From positions 620,001 to 684,000 of the forward strand of contig OZ243043.1 of NCBI GenBank assembly GCA_965212075.1: 64,000 bases of DNA, given 5' to 3'. The notes beneath the pieces are model-generated. The model worked only from the letters and a program-made list of their open reading frames with translations, did not search any database and had not been told where the DNA came from. The translations under genes and the position numbers were made by a program. Positions 34,408 through 44,026 of the stretch are shown here, in pieces. This stretch comes from CBDBUR01 sp965212075. GTDB taxonomy: Bacteria; Pseudomonadota; Alphaproteobacteria; JAPOUT01; G958296285. Each line of letters begins with the position of its first letter. The first letter of the stretch is position 1.

Positions 34408-37400
34408 GGAATATCCTCCCCTGTTTGGTTGATCTCCTTCAACTTTACCAGAATTTCGTGCGCGCCGTGAAACTGATCTTTGACATCAGGCCAGTTCGTT
34501 TTGATCAGCAGGCGATGATCGGGCAGTAAGCGCGCGTGATCTTTTTGAGACTCAATAAATTGCACCAGACCGGTCAGATTGGCAACTTGATTGCGATAAA
34601 AACCCAGACGAACGCCATTTTGCCCGATTTCCAGCACATCAACACTAGCAGCGCGGCAGGCCGTTTTGAGGCGCACCACTTCAAACAAAAATTGCAGCGC
34701 CGCAGGGATCGCGCCAAAGCGGTCTTTGATCTCCTCAATGAGCAGATCCATCTCCTCATCCGTCTTTATGCTGGCGACATCACGATAGAGCGCCAGCCTT
34801 AATTTCATATCGGGGATATAATCTTCAGGGATCATGATCGGCGCAGAAATTTTAACCCGCGGCGACCATTCATCTTCTTTTTCTTCTTCAGATGAAGCTG
34901 CCGCTTTACGCTGCGCGACAGCGTCAGCAAGCATTTTCTGATAAAGCTCATAGCCGATCTCGCGAATATGGCCGGATTGATCTTTGCCCAGCAAATTGCC
35001 TGCGCCGCGTATATCAAGATCGCGCGCCGCGAGCGCAAACCCCGCGCCCAGCTGATCCATTTGATTCAGCGCGCGCAAACGCTCTTCCGCTGCCGCCGTC
35101 AATGCGGCGCTGGCAGGCAGCGTAAAATAAGCATAAGCGCGCATCTTGCTGCGTCCGACTCGCCCGCGCAGCTGGTGCAGTTGCGCCAAGCCAAACATAT
35201 GCGCGTGCCAGACAATCAAAGTGTTCGCATCAGAAATATCCAATCCGGCCTCAACAATATTTGTGGATAGCAAGACATGCGCCGCGCCATCATAAAAAGC
35301 GCCGATCTGCTCTTCAAGCGTGCTGGGCGGAAGCCGGCCATGCGCAACGACAAAGTTCAACTCAGGCACATAATCGCTTAAAAACGCCGTCGCCGCCTCA
35401 AGATCACGAACGCGCGGGCAGATAAAAAAACTGCGTCCGCCGCGCTCATGCTCGCGCAGCAAGGCCATGCGTATGGTCGGCGGATCAAACATGCCAATAA
35501 AATTATGCACCGCAAGACGGCCCGCCGGTGGATCGCCAATCAAAGAAATCTCACGCGCGCCAGATAAAGCCATCTGCAATGTGCGCGGAATCGGCGTCGC
35601 CGTCAGAGTCAATATATGAGCCTCTTCGCGAATTTCCTTCAGCCGCTCCTTATGCCCAACGCCAAAATGCTGCTCCTCATCAATCACGGCAAGGCCCAAA
35701 TTGCGAAACTTCACGCCTGCGGACAATAAAGCATGCGTGCCGATGGCGATGTCAATCGTGCCATCAGCCAAGCCGGCGCGCGTCGCCGCCGCCTCGCTTT
35801 GCGTCAAGCGCGATAAATGCCCGATGCGCACCGGAAAGCCCTCAAAGCGCTGGGTGAAAACATTCACATGCTGGCGGCATAATAAAGTTGTCGGCGCGAT
35901 GATCGCTACTTGATGACCCGCCATCACGCTGACAAACGCCCCGCGCAGCGCCACTTCGGTCTTGCCAAAACCGACATCGCCGCAAATCAGCCGATCCATC
36001 GGGCGGCCACAGCTGAGATCATTCATCACATCTTGTATCGCCTGACTCTGATCTTCGGTTTCTTCAAAAGCGAAGCGGGCGCAAAATTCCTCATAAAGCC
36101 CTTGCGGCGGCAGCGAAGGCGAAAGCTGCGCCGTTTGCCGCGCGGCTGCCAATTTAATGAGCTGTCCGGCCATCTCCCACAATTTTTTCTGGATGCGCTC
36201 CTTGCGCTGCGCCCACGCATGGGTGCCTAGCCGGTCAAGCGCGACCTCACCTTCCGCCGCGCCATAGCGCGATATCAAATCGGCATTTTCAACCGGAATG
36301 AACAGCCGCCCATCATTTGCATAAACGATCATCAAACAATCATGCGCTGCACCGGCCGCCTGCACGCGCCGCAATCTGGTAAAGCGCCCTATGCCATGAT
36401 CAGCATGAACGACAAGATCACCCGGATGAATCGCCTGCCCCTGCATCAATTGCGCACGAGCGCGTTTGGTGCCGCGCTGGCGCGCTCGCACAGGCCGCGC
36501 GCCGATAATATCCTCCTCACACAAGATCACAAATTCCTCCGTTGCGATGCCGCGCGCAATATCAAGCGTGATCGCCGCGAGTTCATCAGGCGCGCATTTT
36601 TGCGCTTCGCGCCAGTTGCTCACGGGGCGAATGGCGCCTAGCTCTTGCTCCTGCCCGTGATGTTTCTCAAGCAGTTTGACCAGCCGCTTATGCTGCGCCG
36701 GATTTTGCGCCGCAAGCAAAATGCGGCGGCCTTGTTTTTGCAAAAGCTGAATCTGCTTAGCGACTTCGTCCATGAGCACCAGATCGCTGCGCTTGCGTGC
36801 TTCGGTAAAATCGCAGCCAGAGCGACCGCCCTCATTCTCGGCATCAGGATCGTCCAGCACAAAAGACGAAAGCTGCACGCGCGCGCGCAATGACAGACAC
36901 TTTTCCCATGCAGGCCGGTCAAGATAAACATCTTCCGGCGGCAGGGGATGATAGACAGAATGTAGCGCCTTTCTGCCGGTGAGGTTCTGGTCTTGAACGC
37001 GCCCTTGATGGCAGGCAAGGATCGTTGACCAGCGCTCATCAAACAAAGCAGCGACCCCCTCATCAAGCACGATCGCCGCATCGGGCATATAATCAAACAA
37101 AGTCTCCATCTGCGGATAAAAAAGCGGCATGAAATGTTCCATGCCTTTCACGCGCTGGCCGTCAACGAGTCCCGCATAAAGATCATCCCGCGCGCGCGCA
37201 AAGCCAAATTTTTCCGTATAGGACGTCTTGAAATTGCGGATTGTGGCTTCGGTCATTTGCACTTCGCTCGCCGGATATAAATCAACGCGCTTGATTTTGC
37301 CCGCGCTGCGCTGGCTCTCAACATCAAACAGCCGCATATCCTCAATCTCATCGCCGAAAAAATCAATCCGCACGGCGTGATGACTTGCTGAAGAATTTGA

Positions 37401-37916
37401 TGAACTGCCTGCCGGATAAACATCAATGAGACCGCCGCGCAAGGCATAATCACCAGCAGCCGCAACAACATCCACATGGCGATAGCCGCTGCGCTCAAGA
37501 AAGCGGCGCAAAACCTCAAAGCCGATCGTCGCACCAACGCACAGCTCCATATAAAGCGCCGCCATCACATCATGCGGCGGCACGCGCTGCATCACACCGT
37601 TAAGGCTAATCAAAACAATATCGGCCTGCGCGCGCGCTATAGACGAAAGCCCCGCCGCACGCCGCGCCGCAATCACCGGAGAAGGCGAAAAGCGATCATA
37701 AGGCAGGCAGTCAAAGGCCGGAACCTCAATTACGTTCAGCCGATGCTCACCGAGAAAAAATGCCAGCGACATATGTGCGCGCGCAAGACGCGATTCATCA
37801 CGGACAATCCATATCAGCGGTGCGCGTACCACAGCGTGGCGTGCCACAGCGCGGCCATCCAAGCCTTCCGGCGCGCCGTATATCACCTTCTCAATTATCG
37901 TCTTCTCAGTTGGCAT
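34404..37916 (-). CDS. mfd: Transcription-repair coupling factor
   Basis: Mfd removes RNA polymerase stalled at DNA lesions and recruits UvrA. The 1170-residue protein has the N-terminal UvrB-like domains, an RNA-polymerase-interacting CarD-like domain (HPGDLVVHADHGIGRF), the translocase with GDVGFGKTEVALR, a DEEQHFG box, TATPIPRT, and a C-terminal TRCF domain. A TTG at 37937 is open, but the ATG at 37916 is preferred and overlaps sdhE by 11 nt. A 15-nt imperfect duplication at 37824-37853 encodes RAVAR/HAVVR-like residues near the N-terminus. Confidence 0.97.
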   Translation of the reverse strand: MPTEKTIIEKVIYGAPEGLDGRAVARHAVVRAPLIWIVRDESRLARAHMSLAFFLGEHRLNVIEVPAFDCLPYDRFSPSPVIAARRAAGLSSIARAQADIVLISLNGVMQRVPPHDVMAALYMELCVGATIGFEVLRRFLERSGYRHVDVVAAAGDYALRGGLIDVYPAGSSSNSSASHHAVRIDFFGDEIEDMRLFDVESQRSAGKIKRVDLYPASEVQMTEATIRNFKTSYTEKFGFARARDDLYAGLVDGQRVKGMEHFMPLFYPQMETLFDYMPDAAIVLDEGVAALFDERWSTILACHQGRVQDQNLTGRKALHSVYHPLPPEDVYLDRPAWEKCLSLRARVQLSSFVLDDPDAENEGGRSGCDFTEARKRSDLVLMDEVAKQIQLLQKQGRRILLAAQNPAQHKRLVKLLEKHHGQEQELGAIRPVSNWREAQKCAPDELAAITLDIARGIATEEFVILCEEDIIGARPVRARQRGTKRARAQLMQGQAIHPGDLVVHADHGIGRFTRLRRVQAAGAAHDCLMIVYANDGRLFIPVENADLISRYGAAEGEVALDRLGTHAWAQRKERIQKKLWEMAGQLIKLAAARQTAQLSPSLPPQGLYEEFCARFAFEETEDQSQAIQDVMNDLSCGRPMDRLICGDVGFGKTEVALRGAFVSVMAGHQVAIIAPTTLLCRQHVNVFTQRFEGFPVRIGHLSRLTQSEAAATRAGLADGTIDIAIGTHALLSAGVKFRNLGLAVIDEEQHFGVGHKERLKEIREEAHILTLTATPIPRTLQMALSGAREISLIGDPPAGRLAVHNFIGMFDPPTIRMALLREHERGGRSFFICPRVRDLEAATAFLSDYVPELNFVVAHGRLPPSTLEEQIGAFYDGAAHVLLSTNIVEAGLDISDANTLIVWHAHMFGLAQLHQLRGRVGRSKMRAYAYFTLPASAALTAAAEERLRALNQMDQLGAGFALAARDLDIRGAGNLLGKDQSGHIREIGYELYQKMLADAVAQRKAAASSEEEKEDEWSPRVKISAPIMIPEDYIPDMKLRLALYRDVASIKTDEEMDLLIEEIKDRFGAIPAALQFLFEVVRLKTACRAASVDVLEIGQNGVRLGFYRNQVANLTGLVQFIESQKDHARLLPDHRLLIKTNWPDVKDQFHGAHEILVKLKEINQTGEDIP

Positions 37917-38178
37917 GAAAGGCTTTGATCTCTTCAATCAGCTTGCGGTGCCGTCCTTGATAAGAATCCGCACTCGTCAGCCAGTGATGAATATCGCCAT
38001 CAGGTTCATCAAGCAGCGCCTCAAATGCCTCAAAATCAGCGGCACGGTCGCCGCTGAATCGCGAATCAGCGAATCGTCCAAGCAGCAAATCCATTTCTCT
38101 TGTTCCGCGCCGCCATGCCCGATAACGGGCGCGGCGACAGCGCTGCGCCAAGCTCAACATATTTTCTTCAATTCCCAC
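37906..38178 (-). CDS. sdhE: Succinate dehydrogenase flavinylation factor SdhE
   Basis: SdhE (formerly DUF339/YgfY) helps attach FAD covalently to SdhA. The 90-residue protein has the RRGTREMD motif, matching the RGxxExD signature that contacts the flavoprotein, and the usual helical layout. It lies in front of mfd with an overlapping junction and diverges from recG, the standard arrangement in alphaproteobacteria. Confidence 0.92.
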   Translation of the reverse strand: MGIEENMLSLAQRCRRARYRAWRRGTREMDLLLGRFADSRFSGDRAADFEAFEALLDEPDGDIHHWLTSADSYQGRHRKLIEEIKAFHAN

Positions 38179-38188
38179 AAATAGACAA

Positions 38189-38214
38189 TATAGGATAGGC
38201 CCTATATAGGATAG
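38189..38214. repeat. Repeated tataggatag in the sdhE-recG gap
   Basis: The decamer tataggatag occurs at 38189-38198 and 38205-38214, a 16-nt spacing that suggests a partial tandem duplication. The palindrome cctatatagg lies between them. It occupies most of the 39-nt divergent region, so it overlaps whatever promoters drive sdhE and recG. Confidence 0.8.
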
Positions 38215-38217
38215 ATC

Positions 38218-40389
38218 ATGCGTCCTGATATTCTTTTTCCTCTCGCCGCGCCGCTGACCGGTCTGCCGAGTGTCGGGCAGAAGCTCGCAAAATTGCTGGC
38301 GGGGCTTCTCGGCGTGAGCGAAGACTCACCCGCCGCGCCGACCATCGCCGATCTGCTCTGGCATCTGCCGAGCGGCATGATTGACCGCACCCTTCGCCCG
38401 AAAATTGCCGAACTGACCCCCGAAACCACGCGCGTCACTTTGGACGTGACCATCGGAAAGCACACTCCCGCGCCGAAAATCCGCCGCCGCCTGCCCTATC
38501 GGGTTGAGGCCTATGACGAAACCGGCGCGATCACTCTGACCTTTTTTCATGCCCATGACGATTATATGGCCAAAATCATGCCGACAGGTCAACGGCGATT
38601 CATCAGCGGCGTCGTGGAATTTTTTCGCGACCAGCCGCAAATGGTTCATCCCGAACATATCCTCACCGAAAAAGAGTTCGCTGAAATGCCCGATATTGAG
38701 CCGGTCTACCGGCTGCGCGCAGGCATCACCGGACGGCATTTCGGCAAGATCATGCGCGCCGGTCTGACAAAAATCCCCGACCTCAAAGAATGGGATGAAG
38801 CCGCGCGGCAAAAACATCATTGGCCGCGCTGGCGTGATGCGATGCAGCTCGTTCATGCGCCGAAAACTCCTGATGATCTCTCACCGCTCTCTCCGGCGCG
38901 CACACGGCTTGCTTATGATGAGCTGCTCGCCAATCAATTAGCGCTCGGGCTGATCCGCCACTGGATGAGATCGCTGCCCGCGCGCGCTTTTCGCAAAAGC
39001 ACAAAACTACGTGATCAAACTATCGCCGCTCTGCCCTTTACTCTGACCGAGGGACAGAAAGCCGCGCTGGCCGATATTGATATTGATATGGCGGCACCGT
39101 CGCGCATGCTGCGCCTGCTGCAGGGAGATGTCGGGTCAGGCAAGACGATCGTCGGCTTTCTCGCCATGCTCAACGCTATTGAGGCCGGCGCGCAGGCAGC
39201 TCTGATGGCACCGACCGAAATCCTCGTCCGGCAGCACGGCGAAACCCTCAAGCCATTTTGTGAAGCCACCGGATTGAAGCTCGCCGTGCTCACAAGCCGC
39301 GAGACCGGCAAAAACCGCAGCGCGCGGCTTCAGCAGATTGCCTCAGGCGAATGTGATGTCGTCGTCGGCACACACAGCCTGTTTCAAAAAGACGTCACCT
39401 TTCACAATCTCGGCCTCGCCGTGATTGACGAACAGCATCGCTTCGGCGTCCACCAAAGATTGCGCCTATCATCAAAATCACGCGGCGGCGTGGATGTGCT
39501 GGTGATGACCGCAACACCAATCCCGCGCACACTGACACTCACCGCCTATGGCGATATGGATGTCTCGCGCATCAAAGAAAAACCCAAAGGCCGCAAACCC
39601 ATCACCACGCGCGCCGTGCCGCTCAGTCGCATCGACGAAGTCGTCACGGCAATGAAGCGCGCCGTGCAGAAAAAGCAGCGCATCTATTGGGTCTGTCCGC
39701 TCATTGAGCGCAGCGCGCAAAACGAAGATATGTTTTCTGGTAATCCACCTGATACCTCTCCCGAAAAACTCCCAGAAAAAATAATGACCGCCGTCAAACG
39801 GCACGAATTCCTCACAGAAAAATTAGCTGACACCGGCATCGGCCTCATTCATGGGCGCATGGCCGCCAAGCAGCAAAATGCGATGCTTGAGCAATTTCAA
39901 AAAGGTGAAATCTCGGTGCTGGTTGCCACGACAATCATTGAAGTTGGCATGGATGTGTCTGAAGCCACAATCATCGTCATTGAACATGCCGAGCGCTTCG
40001 GGCTGGCGCAATTGCACCAGCTGCGCGGACGCGTCGGGCGCTCGGATAAGGACTCCGCCTGCCTGCTCGTCTATCGCGAGCCGCTCAGCGAAATCGCGCG
40101 CCAGCGTTTGACCGCTCTGCGCAACAGCCATGACGGATTCTACATCGCCGAAGAAGACCTCCGTCTGCGTGGATCAGGCGACATTCTCGGCACAAAGCAA
40201 AGCGGCGCGCCGGATTTCAAACTCGCTGATCCCATCCATCATGGTGATTTGCTCGCCGAAGCGCACCAAAAGGCGCTTCAGATCATGGCCGACAATCCCC
40301 ATCTTGAAGGCGAAGACGGCGAGGCGCTGCGCATCCTGCTTCATCTATTCCGCCGCGAGGATGTCGTCCACTATCCCCGTTCAGGCTGA
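38218..40389 (+). CDS. recG: ATP-dependent DNA helicase RecG
   Basis: RecG remodels stalled replication forks and branched DNA. The 723-residue protein has an N-terminal wedge (OB-fold) domain, helicase motif I GDVGSGKTIVG, motif II DEQHRFG, motif III TATPIPRT, and the RecG-specific C-terminal segments LIHGRMAAKQQ, EVGMDVSEAT, QLHQLRGRVGRS and LRLRGSGDILGTKQSG. It abuts the convergent DUF502 gene with adjacent stop codons and no spacer. Confidence 0.97.
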   Translation: MRPDILFPLAAPLTGLPSVGQKLAKLLAGLLGVSEDSPAAPTIADLLWHLPSGMIDRTLRPKIAELTPETTRVTLDVTIGKHTPAPKIRRRLPYRVEAYDETGAITLTFFHAHDDYMAKIMPTGQRRFISGVVEFFRDQPQMVHPEHILTEKEFAEMPDIEPVYRLRAGITGRHFGKIMRAGLTKIPDLKEWDEAARQKHHWPRWRDAMQLVHAPKTPDDLSPLSPARTRLAYDELLANQLALGLIRHWMRSLPARAFRKSTKLRDQTIAALPFTLTEGQKAALADIDIDMAAPSRMLRLLQGDVGSGKTIVGFLAMLNAIEAGAQAALMAPTEILVRQHGETLKPFCEATGLKLAVLTSRETGKNRSARLQQIASGECDVVVGTHSLFQKDVTFHNLGLAVIDEQHRFGVHQRLRLSSKSRGGVDVLVMTATPIPRTLTLTAYGDMDVSRIKEKPKGRKPITTRAVPLSRIDEVVTAMKRAVQKKQRIYWVCPLIERSAQNEDMFSGNPPDTSPEKLPEKIMTAVKRHEFLTEKLADTGIGLIHGRMAAKQQNAMLEQFQKGEISVLVATTIIEVGMDVSEATIIVIEHAERFGLAQLHQLRGRVGRSDKDSACLLVYREPLSEIARQRLTALRNSHDGFYIAEEDLRLRGSGDILGTKQSGAPDFKLADPIHHGDLLAEAHQKALQIMADNPHLEGEDGEALRILLHLFRREDVVHYPRSG

Positions 40390-41136
40390 TTATTTCTTGC
40401 GATTACTTCTTTTGGGACGAGTTATCTTTTTGCGCGATTTGGGGCTAGGTAATGCCTTGACCGGCGAAAACTCCGGCTCAATCAGCCCGCCAGAGACAAC
40501 CATTTTGGCGGCCTCCTCAACCGACATGGATAATTTTTTGACATCGCGGCGCGGCAGAAATAATAAAAAGCCCGAAGTCGGATTAGGCGTCGTCGGCAAA
40601 AATACCGCAATGATCTCATCTTCCTTACTTCTGCCCCTAAGAGCGCCCCTGATCTTATGCCTGATCTCGCCCTCCAGCCTTGTCGTGACGAAAACCAGCG
40701 CATGAACCCCCGCGCGCGGATATTCAATCAGGCCGACTTCACGAAAATTGGACGAGCGCTGCGATAACACCGTTTGAAAAATCTGCTTCAGCGCACCATA
40801 AATGGCGCGGATCACCGGCATCCGAGCAACGATGCGCTCGCCAAAATTGATCAAAGTCTGCCCGAACACATTGGTCGCAAACCAGCCCAGCACAATCAGC
40901 AAAACAATCGCGATAATCAGGCCAATGCCCGGCACCGCAATGAGCTCGCTGCCCTCCAATGCCGGCATGAACGGCAAAATCTGACGGTCAACAAAATCAA
41001 TGAACCAATCAACAATGTAGATCGTCAGCACCAGCGGCATCGCGACAATCATGCCGGTCAGAAAATATCTCCGCAGACGGCGGAACAGCCGCGACAACAA
41101 GCCCGCCTTCGGCTTAGCTTCAGATTGAATCTTCAT
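40390..41136 (-). CDS. DUF502 family membrane protein
   Basis: A 248-residue protein with two long membrane segments (about 27-48 and 70-95) and a soluble C-terminal half with GERIVARMPVIRAIYGALKQ and FLPTTPNPTSGFLLF, both typical of DUF502. Its function is unknown; the gene is often near recG in alphaproteobacteria. The C-terminus ends in a long Lys/Arg-rich tail (about 230-248). It stands alone as a minus-strand gene between recG and the divergent DUF3089 gene. Confidence 0.85.
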   Translation of the reverse strand: MKIQSEAKPKAGLLSRLFRRLRRYFLTGMIVAMPLVLTIYIVDWFIDFVDRQILPFMPALEGSELIAVPGIGLIIAIVLLIVLGWFATNVFGQTLINFGERIVARMPVIRAIYGALKQIFQTVLSQRSSNFREVGLIEYPRAGVHALVFVTTRLEGEIRHKIRGALRGRSKEDEIIAVFLPTTPNPTSGFLLFLPRRDVKKLSMSVEEAAKMVVSGGLIEPEFSPVKALPSPKSRKKITRPKRSNRKK

Positions 41137-41206
41137 ATTTTCTTTTACCCTTTTATCACAGCAAACTTTATGTTATTTTCACGAATAAATCAGCAGGGAG
41201 GATATT

Positions 41207-42346
41207 ATGACAGCGCGCAACATCATTTTGACCATCATCGCAGCCGTAGCGGCGATCGGGCTGGCCGTGTGGATCGGGATCCAAGCGAGCGGCGGCCTCA
41301 CCGCGATTTTCCTCCAGCCCGACGAACCCTTCTCCTTGAGCACCGCGCCGCCTCCGCCCGATTACACGCGCCGCAAAGCTTGGGCCGCCTTCCCCGGCAA
41401 AAAAAGCATGGCCAATGAACGCCCCGACGGCGAACCTCAAGCCAATCCCGCGCGCCGAGCGCCCGTCAATGTGTTTTTTGTCCACCCCACCACCTGGCTC
41501 TCTGATGATAATTGGAACGACCAGTTTGACCGCAAAAATGACAATATCTTGCACTACGGCGTCCTGCGCGTGCAGGCCGGCGCGTTCAATCAATGCTGCC
41601 AGATCTACGCGCCGCGCTATCGGCAGGCGACCCTGTGGGCATTTATCGGCGATGAGCCGTCCAGCGCGCTCGCGCTCGGATTTGCCTATCAGGATGTCCG
41701 CCGCGCCTTCGCGCGCTTCCTCGCCTTCAACAAAAATAAACCCTTCATCTTGGCATCCCATTCGCAGGGCTCGCTCCACGCGGCCCGCCTGCTGCAAGAG
41801 GAAATCGCACCCAAGCGCAATGTCGCCCGACGCCTCGTCGCCGCCTATCTGATCGGCTTCGTCGTGCCCACAGACATGAACACCGGACGCATCGGCCCGT
41901 GCAAAACCGCCCGCGACACCAATTGCTATATAAACTGGAACTCGGTGACCGACGAATATCAAGAGCTTTACTGGACAAAAACCGGCAAATTCTGGAATAA
42001 GGGCAAGCTCACGGAAATCGAAGACCGCAAGCTGACCTGCATCAATCCGCTCAACTGGCGGCTCAACGGCAAAGAAGAAAGCGCTGATAAAAATAAAGGC
42101 GGGCTCGAGATTGAAGATATGAAGCAGGAAAAACTGCCCGAGCTTACCCCCGGGCTGGTCGGCGCGCGCTGCTCCGATGACGGCCTGCTGATACTTTCCG
42201 GCACCGATGATCTCGACGATGATGATTTTGAATCAGGCATGGTGGATAATGGCGATTACCACGTCTATGACTATCATCTGTTCTACGCCAACCTGCGCGA
42301 GAACATCCGCCAGCGCATCAGCGCGTTTTTGAATAAAGGCCGTTAA
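41207..42346 (+). CDS. DUF3089 alpha/beta-hydrolase-fold protein
   Basis: A 379-residue protein with one N-terminal membrane anchor or signal segment (about 5-27) and an alpha/beta-hydrolase-like domain of the DUF3089 family. The nucleophile elbow is ASHSQGS, and it also has FFVHPTTW, QCCQIYAPRYRQ and FLAFNKNKPF segments. Lipid or ester hydrolysis in the envelope is plausible but unproven. A good ribosome site gggagg precedes the ATG. The acidic insert DDLDDDDFESG lies near the C-terminus. Confidence 0.82.
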   Translation: MTARNIILTIIAAVAAIGLAVWIGIQASGGLTAIFLQPDEPFSLSTAPPPPDYTRRKAWAAFPGKKSMANERPDGEPQANPARRAPVNVFFVHPTTWLSDDNWNDQFDRKNDNILHYGVLRVQAGAFNQCCQIYAPRYRQATLWAFIGDEPSSALALGFAYQDVRRAFARFLAFNKNKPFILASHSQGSLHAARLLQEEIAPKRNVARRLVAAYLIGFVVPTDMNTGRIGPCKTARDTNCYINWNSVTDEYQELYWTKTGKFWNKGKLTEIEDRKLTCINPLNWRLNGKEESADKNKGGLEIEDMKQEKLPELTPGLVGARCSDDGLLILSGTDDLDDDDFESGMVDNGDYHVYDYHLFYANLRENIRQRISAFLNKGR

Positions 42347-42365
42347 AATTAGCTAGCGTTTTAAC
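42342..42365. terminator. AT-rich hairpin between convergent stop codons
   Basis: gttaaaa at 42342-42348 pairs with ttttaac at 42359-42365 across a 10-base loop that contains the palindrome gctagc. It covers the stop codons of the DUF3089 gene and the convergent small gene. The stem is short and AT-rich, so terminator activity is uncertain. Confidence 0.35.
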
Positions 42366-42568
42366 ACTCCCAACGATCGCATAACATTCTCAATAGGTTT
42401 CCGTTTTTCTTCAGGGCATGGCACCGCACGACGATTTGGGTGAATACGGTTAGGAGCCTTACGGGTGGTCAAACCATAATCCGAAAGAATATGAGCGATC
42501 CAGCAGGTTTCAGGGACAAAACCATATTTCTTTTTCACCGCTTGTTGAATTTCTTTGTATGTTGCCAT
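42353..42568 (-). CDS. Small conserved protein with KYGFVP and PCPEEKR motifs
   Basis: A 71-residue basic protein: an N-terminal helix (TYKEIQQAVKKKYGFVP), then CWIAH, a short basic middle part RKAPNRIHPNRR, and PCPEEKRKPIE near the end. I recall small proteins of this pattern scattered in bacterial genomes, often beside phage or restriction genes, but no function is known to me. It follows the PD-(D/E)XK-like gene by 59 nt on the same strand and is AT-richer than the flanking core genes. A nucleic-acid-binding role is possible from its charge only. Confidence 0.75.
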   Translation of the reverse strand: MATYKEIQQAVKKKYGFVPETCWIAHILSDYGLTTRKAPNRIHPNRRAVPCPEEKRKPIENVMRSLGVLKR

Positions 42569-42627
42569 AAGAGATTCGGCCTTTCTAAATTTGTTATTCT
42601 AAATTAGGAGCATGCAAAAGTCATACA

Positions 42628-43998
42628 TTACTTTTCACTAGAATCATCACTTTCTTCATCATCTTCTCCTTCAGCGCCCTTTTTAATTCTTGGAGCAGGA
42701 GGTGTATATGGCTGTAAATACTCCCCAATATTTTCGTAAAATGCGATTGCAGAATTTTCGATTTCTTCAATAAATTTACTGCGTGAAGAAAATTTATTCT
42801 CTAAACGTTTAACAAGTAAGATTTCAAACCATGTTAACTTAGATTGTTGATTTCTTTCTATCAATCCTTCAAAGTCCCCCCGAAACAAATCATTTAATTT
42901 TTGTTCAGTGGTTTTCTTTCCTGTACCCCAGAAAGCCTCGATAGATAAATCTTTTGTATTAAAACCTTTTACCCTTTTTCCTTCAAGATGTCTCAACTGT
43001 TTGAGCAGCCAGTTTATCCGTGTTGGTGTTCTTTTTATGTTATCTGGAGCTTTGAGTCCCATTGATATAGAAATTGACCAAGACTCAAGTTTACTGACAA
43101 TGTACAGATCCGGTGCTGCGTTGGATATGCGCAACCTGCCTTCTAACACCTTCTTTTTACAAAGTCTGTCTATTCCTTCATCAAGCCTCTTTTTTACGTC
43201 GTTCTTATGAGAACGATTTATATAAACACGCACAGGAACATTGAACTGCCCAGACATTGCTAAAGCCAAATCTTGAAGCTCCTGATACCAGCTAGATACC
43301 GCATCAATTACGTCTTTTGAATCTCTTTTTAGCTTATCACGCGTGCTGGCTCTACGAACAAGCTCTTTCCAGCCCTTATTCATGAGCTTAAATTCTAAAA
43401 GGCCAGAGACGTCATGTTTAAGAAATTCAATCCATTCCCCAATGAGGTATTTGTAATTCTTATTTTTTTCGATGTCAAAGTCTTGATCCCCAATTAAAAG
43501 AAGTGCTTGGGTTCTCAGAAACCTCCATGACCAGTGATACAAGTTAATTCCCTTGCGTTCTCTTTTTGAGAGAGCACAGGGATGATGTTCAGGGGCTGCT
43601 GTGAATTGATTTGATATTGTAATGATCATATCAATGTTCTGGGCGTTGGCTATTTCAATATATTGCTGTATTTGACCTTTGGTTAATTCTCTTTTTTCAG
43701 TCTTTGCTTCAATTAGAGCTTTCCATTGTTCAACTCCACGCTTATTTGAAACTACAATCAATCCATCGGGACGTTCATCCTTCTTTGATGAACTCTTTCG
43801 AAAAACAATTTCGGTGTATGCAGAAAATTCATCTCTGCTACCAGTTCCAGCACCGACTGTTTTCAAAAGACGATTCCGATATTCTGGAACAGCAATTAAG
43901 CATGCTAAAAAAGTAGAAAGTGTCCGTCTTTCAATTTTTTTCTCTATAGGAAAAAGCCGCGCAGGACTGCCTTCTTTTAAGTAGGCCGGTTTACTCAT
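42628..43998 (-). CDS. PD-(D/E)XK nuclease-like protein, function unknown
   Basis: A 456-residue soluble protein. Residues 63-113 look like a PD-(D/E)XK nuclease core: E63 in YTEIVF, D78 in ERPDGL, E97 and K99 in ALIEAK, and a following helix GQIQQY; IIT-ISNQF closes a likely strand. Downstream are HWSW, a helical middle region, and an acidic Glu/Asp tail. The base composition is clearly AT-richer than neighbours, which suggests transfer. No partner methylase is adjacent. Candidate roles are a restriction or other anti-phage nuclease; this is inference. The start has a ggggaggg ribosome site. Confidence 0.7.
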   Translation of the reverse strand: MSKPAYLKEGSPARLFPIEKKIERRTLSTFLACLIAVPEYRNRLLKTVGAGTGSRDEFSAYTEIVFRKSSSKKDERPDGLIVVSNKRGVEQWKALIEAKTEKRELTKGQIQQYIEIANAQNIDMIITISNQFTAAPEHHPCALSKRERKGINLYHWSWRFLRTQALLLIGDQDFDIEKNKNYKYLIGEWIEFLKHDVSGLLEFKLMNKGWKELVRRASTRDKLKRDSKDVIDAVSSWYQELQDLALAMSGQFNVPVRVYINRSHKNDVKKRLDEGIDRLCKKKVLEGRLRISNAAPDLYIVSKLESWSISISMGLKAPDNIKRTPTRINWLLKQLRHLEGKRVKGFNTKDLSIEAFWGTGKKTTEQKLNDLFRGDFEGLIERNQQSKLTWFEILLVKRLENKFSSRSKFIEEIENSAIAFYENIGEYLQPYTPPAPRIKKGAEGEDDEESDDSSEK

Positions 43999-44026
43999 TT
44001 TATTCCCTCCCCCTAGATTAGTTAAA

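Noticed and set aside
34404..37916. Mfd and RecG as parts of a defence island
   Set aside because: Both are core housekeeping helicases in their standard alphaproteobacterial setting with sdhE.
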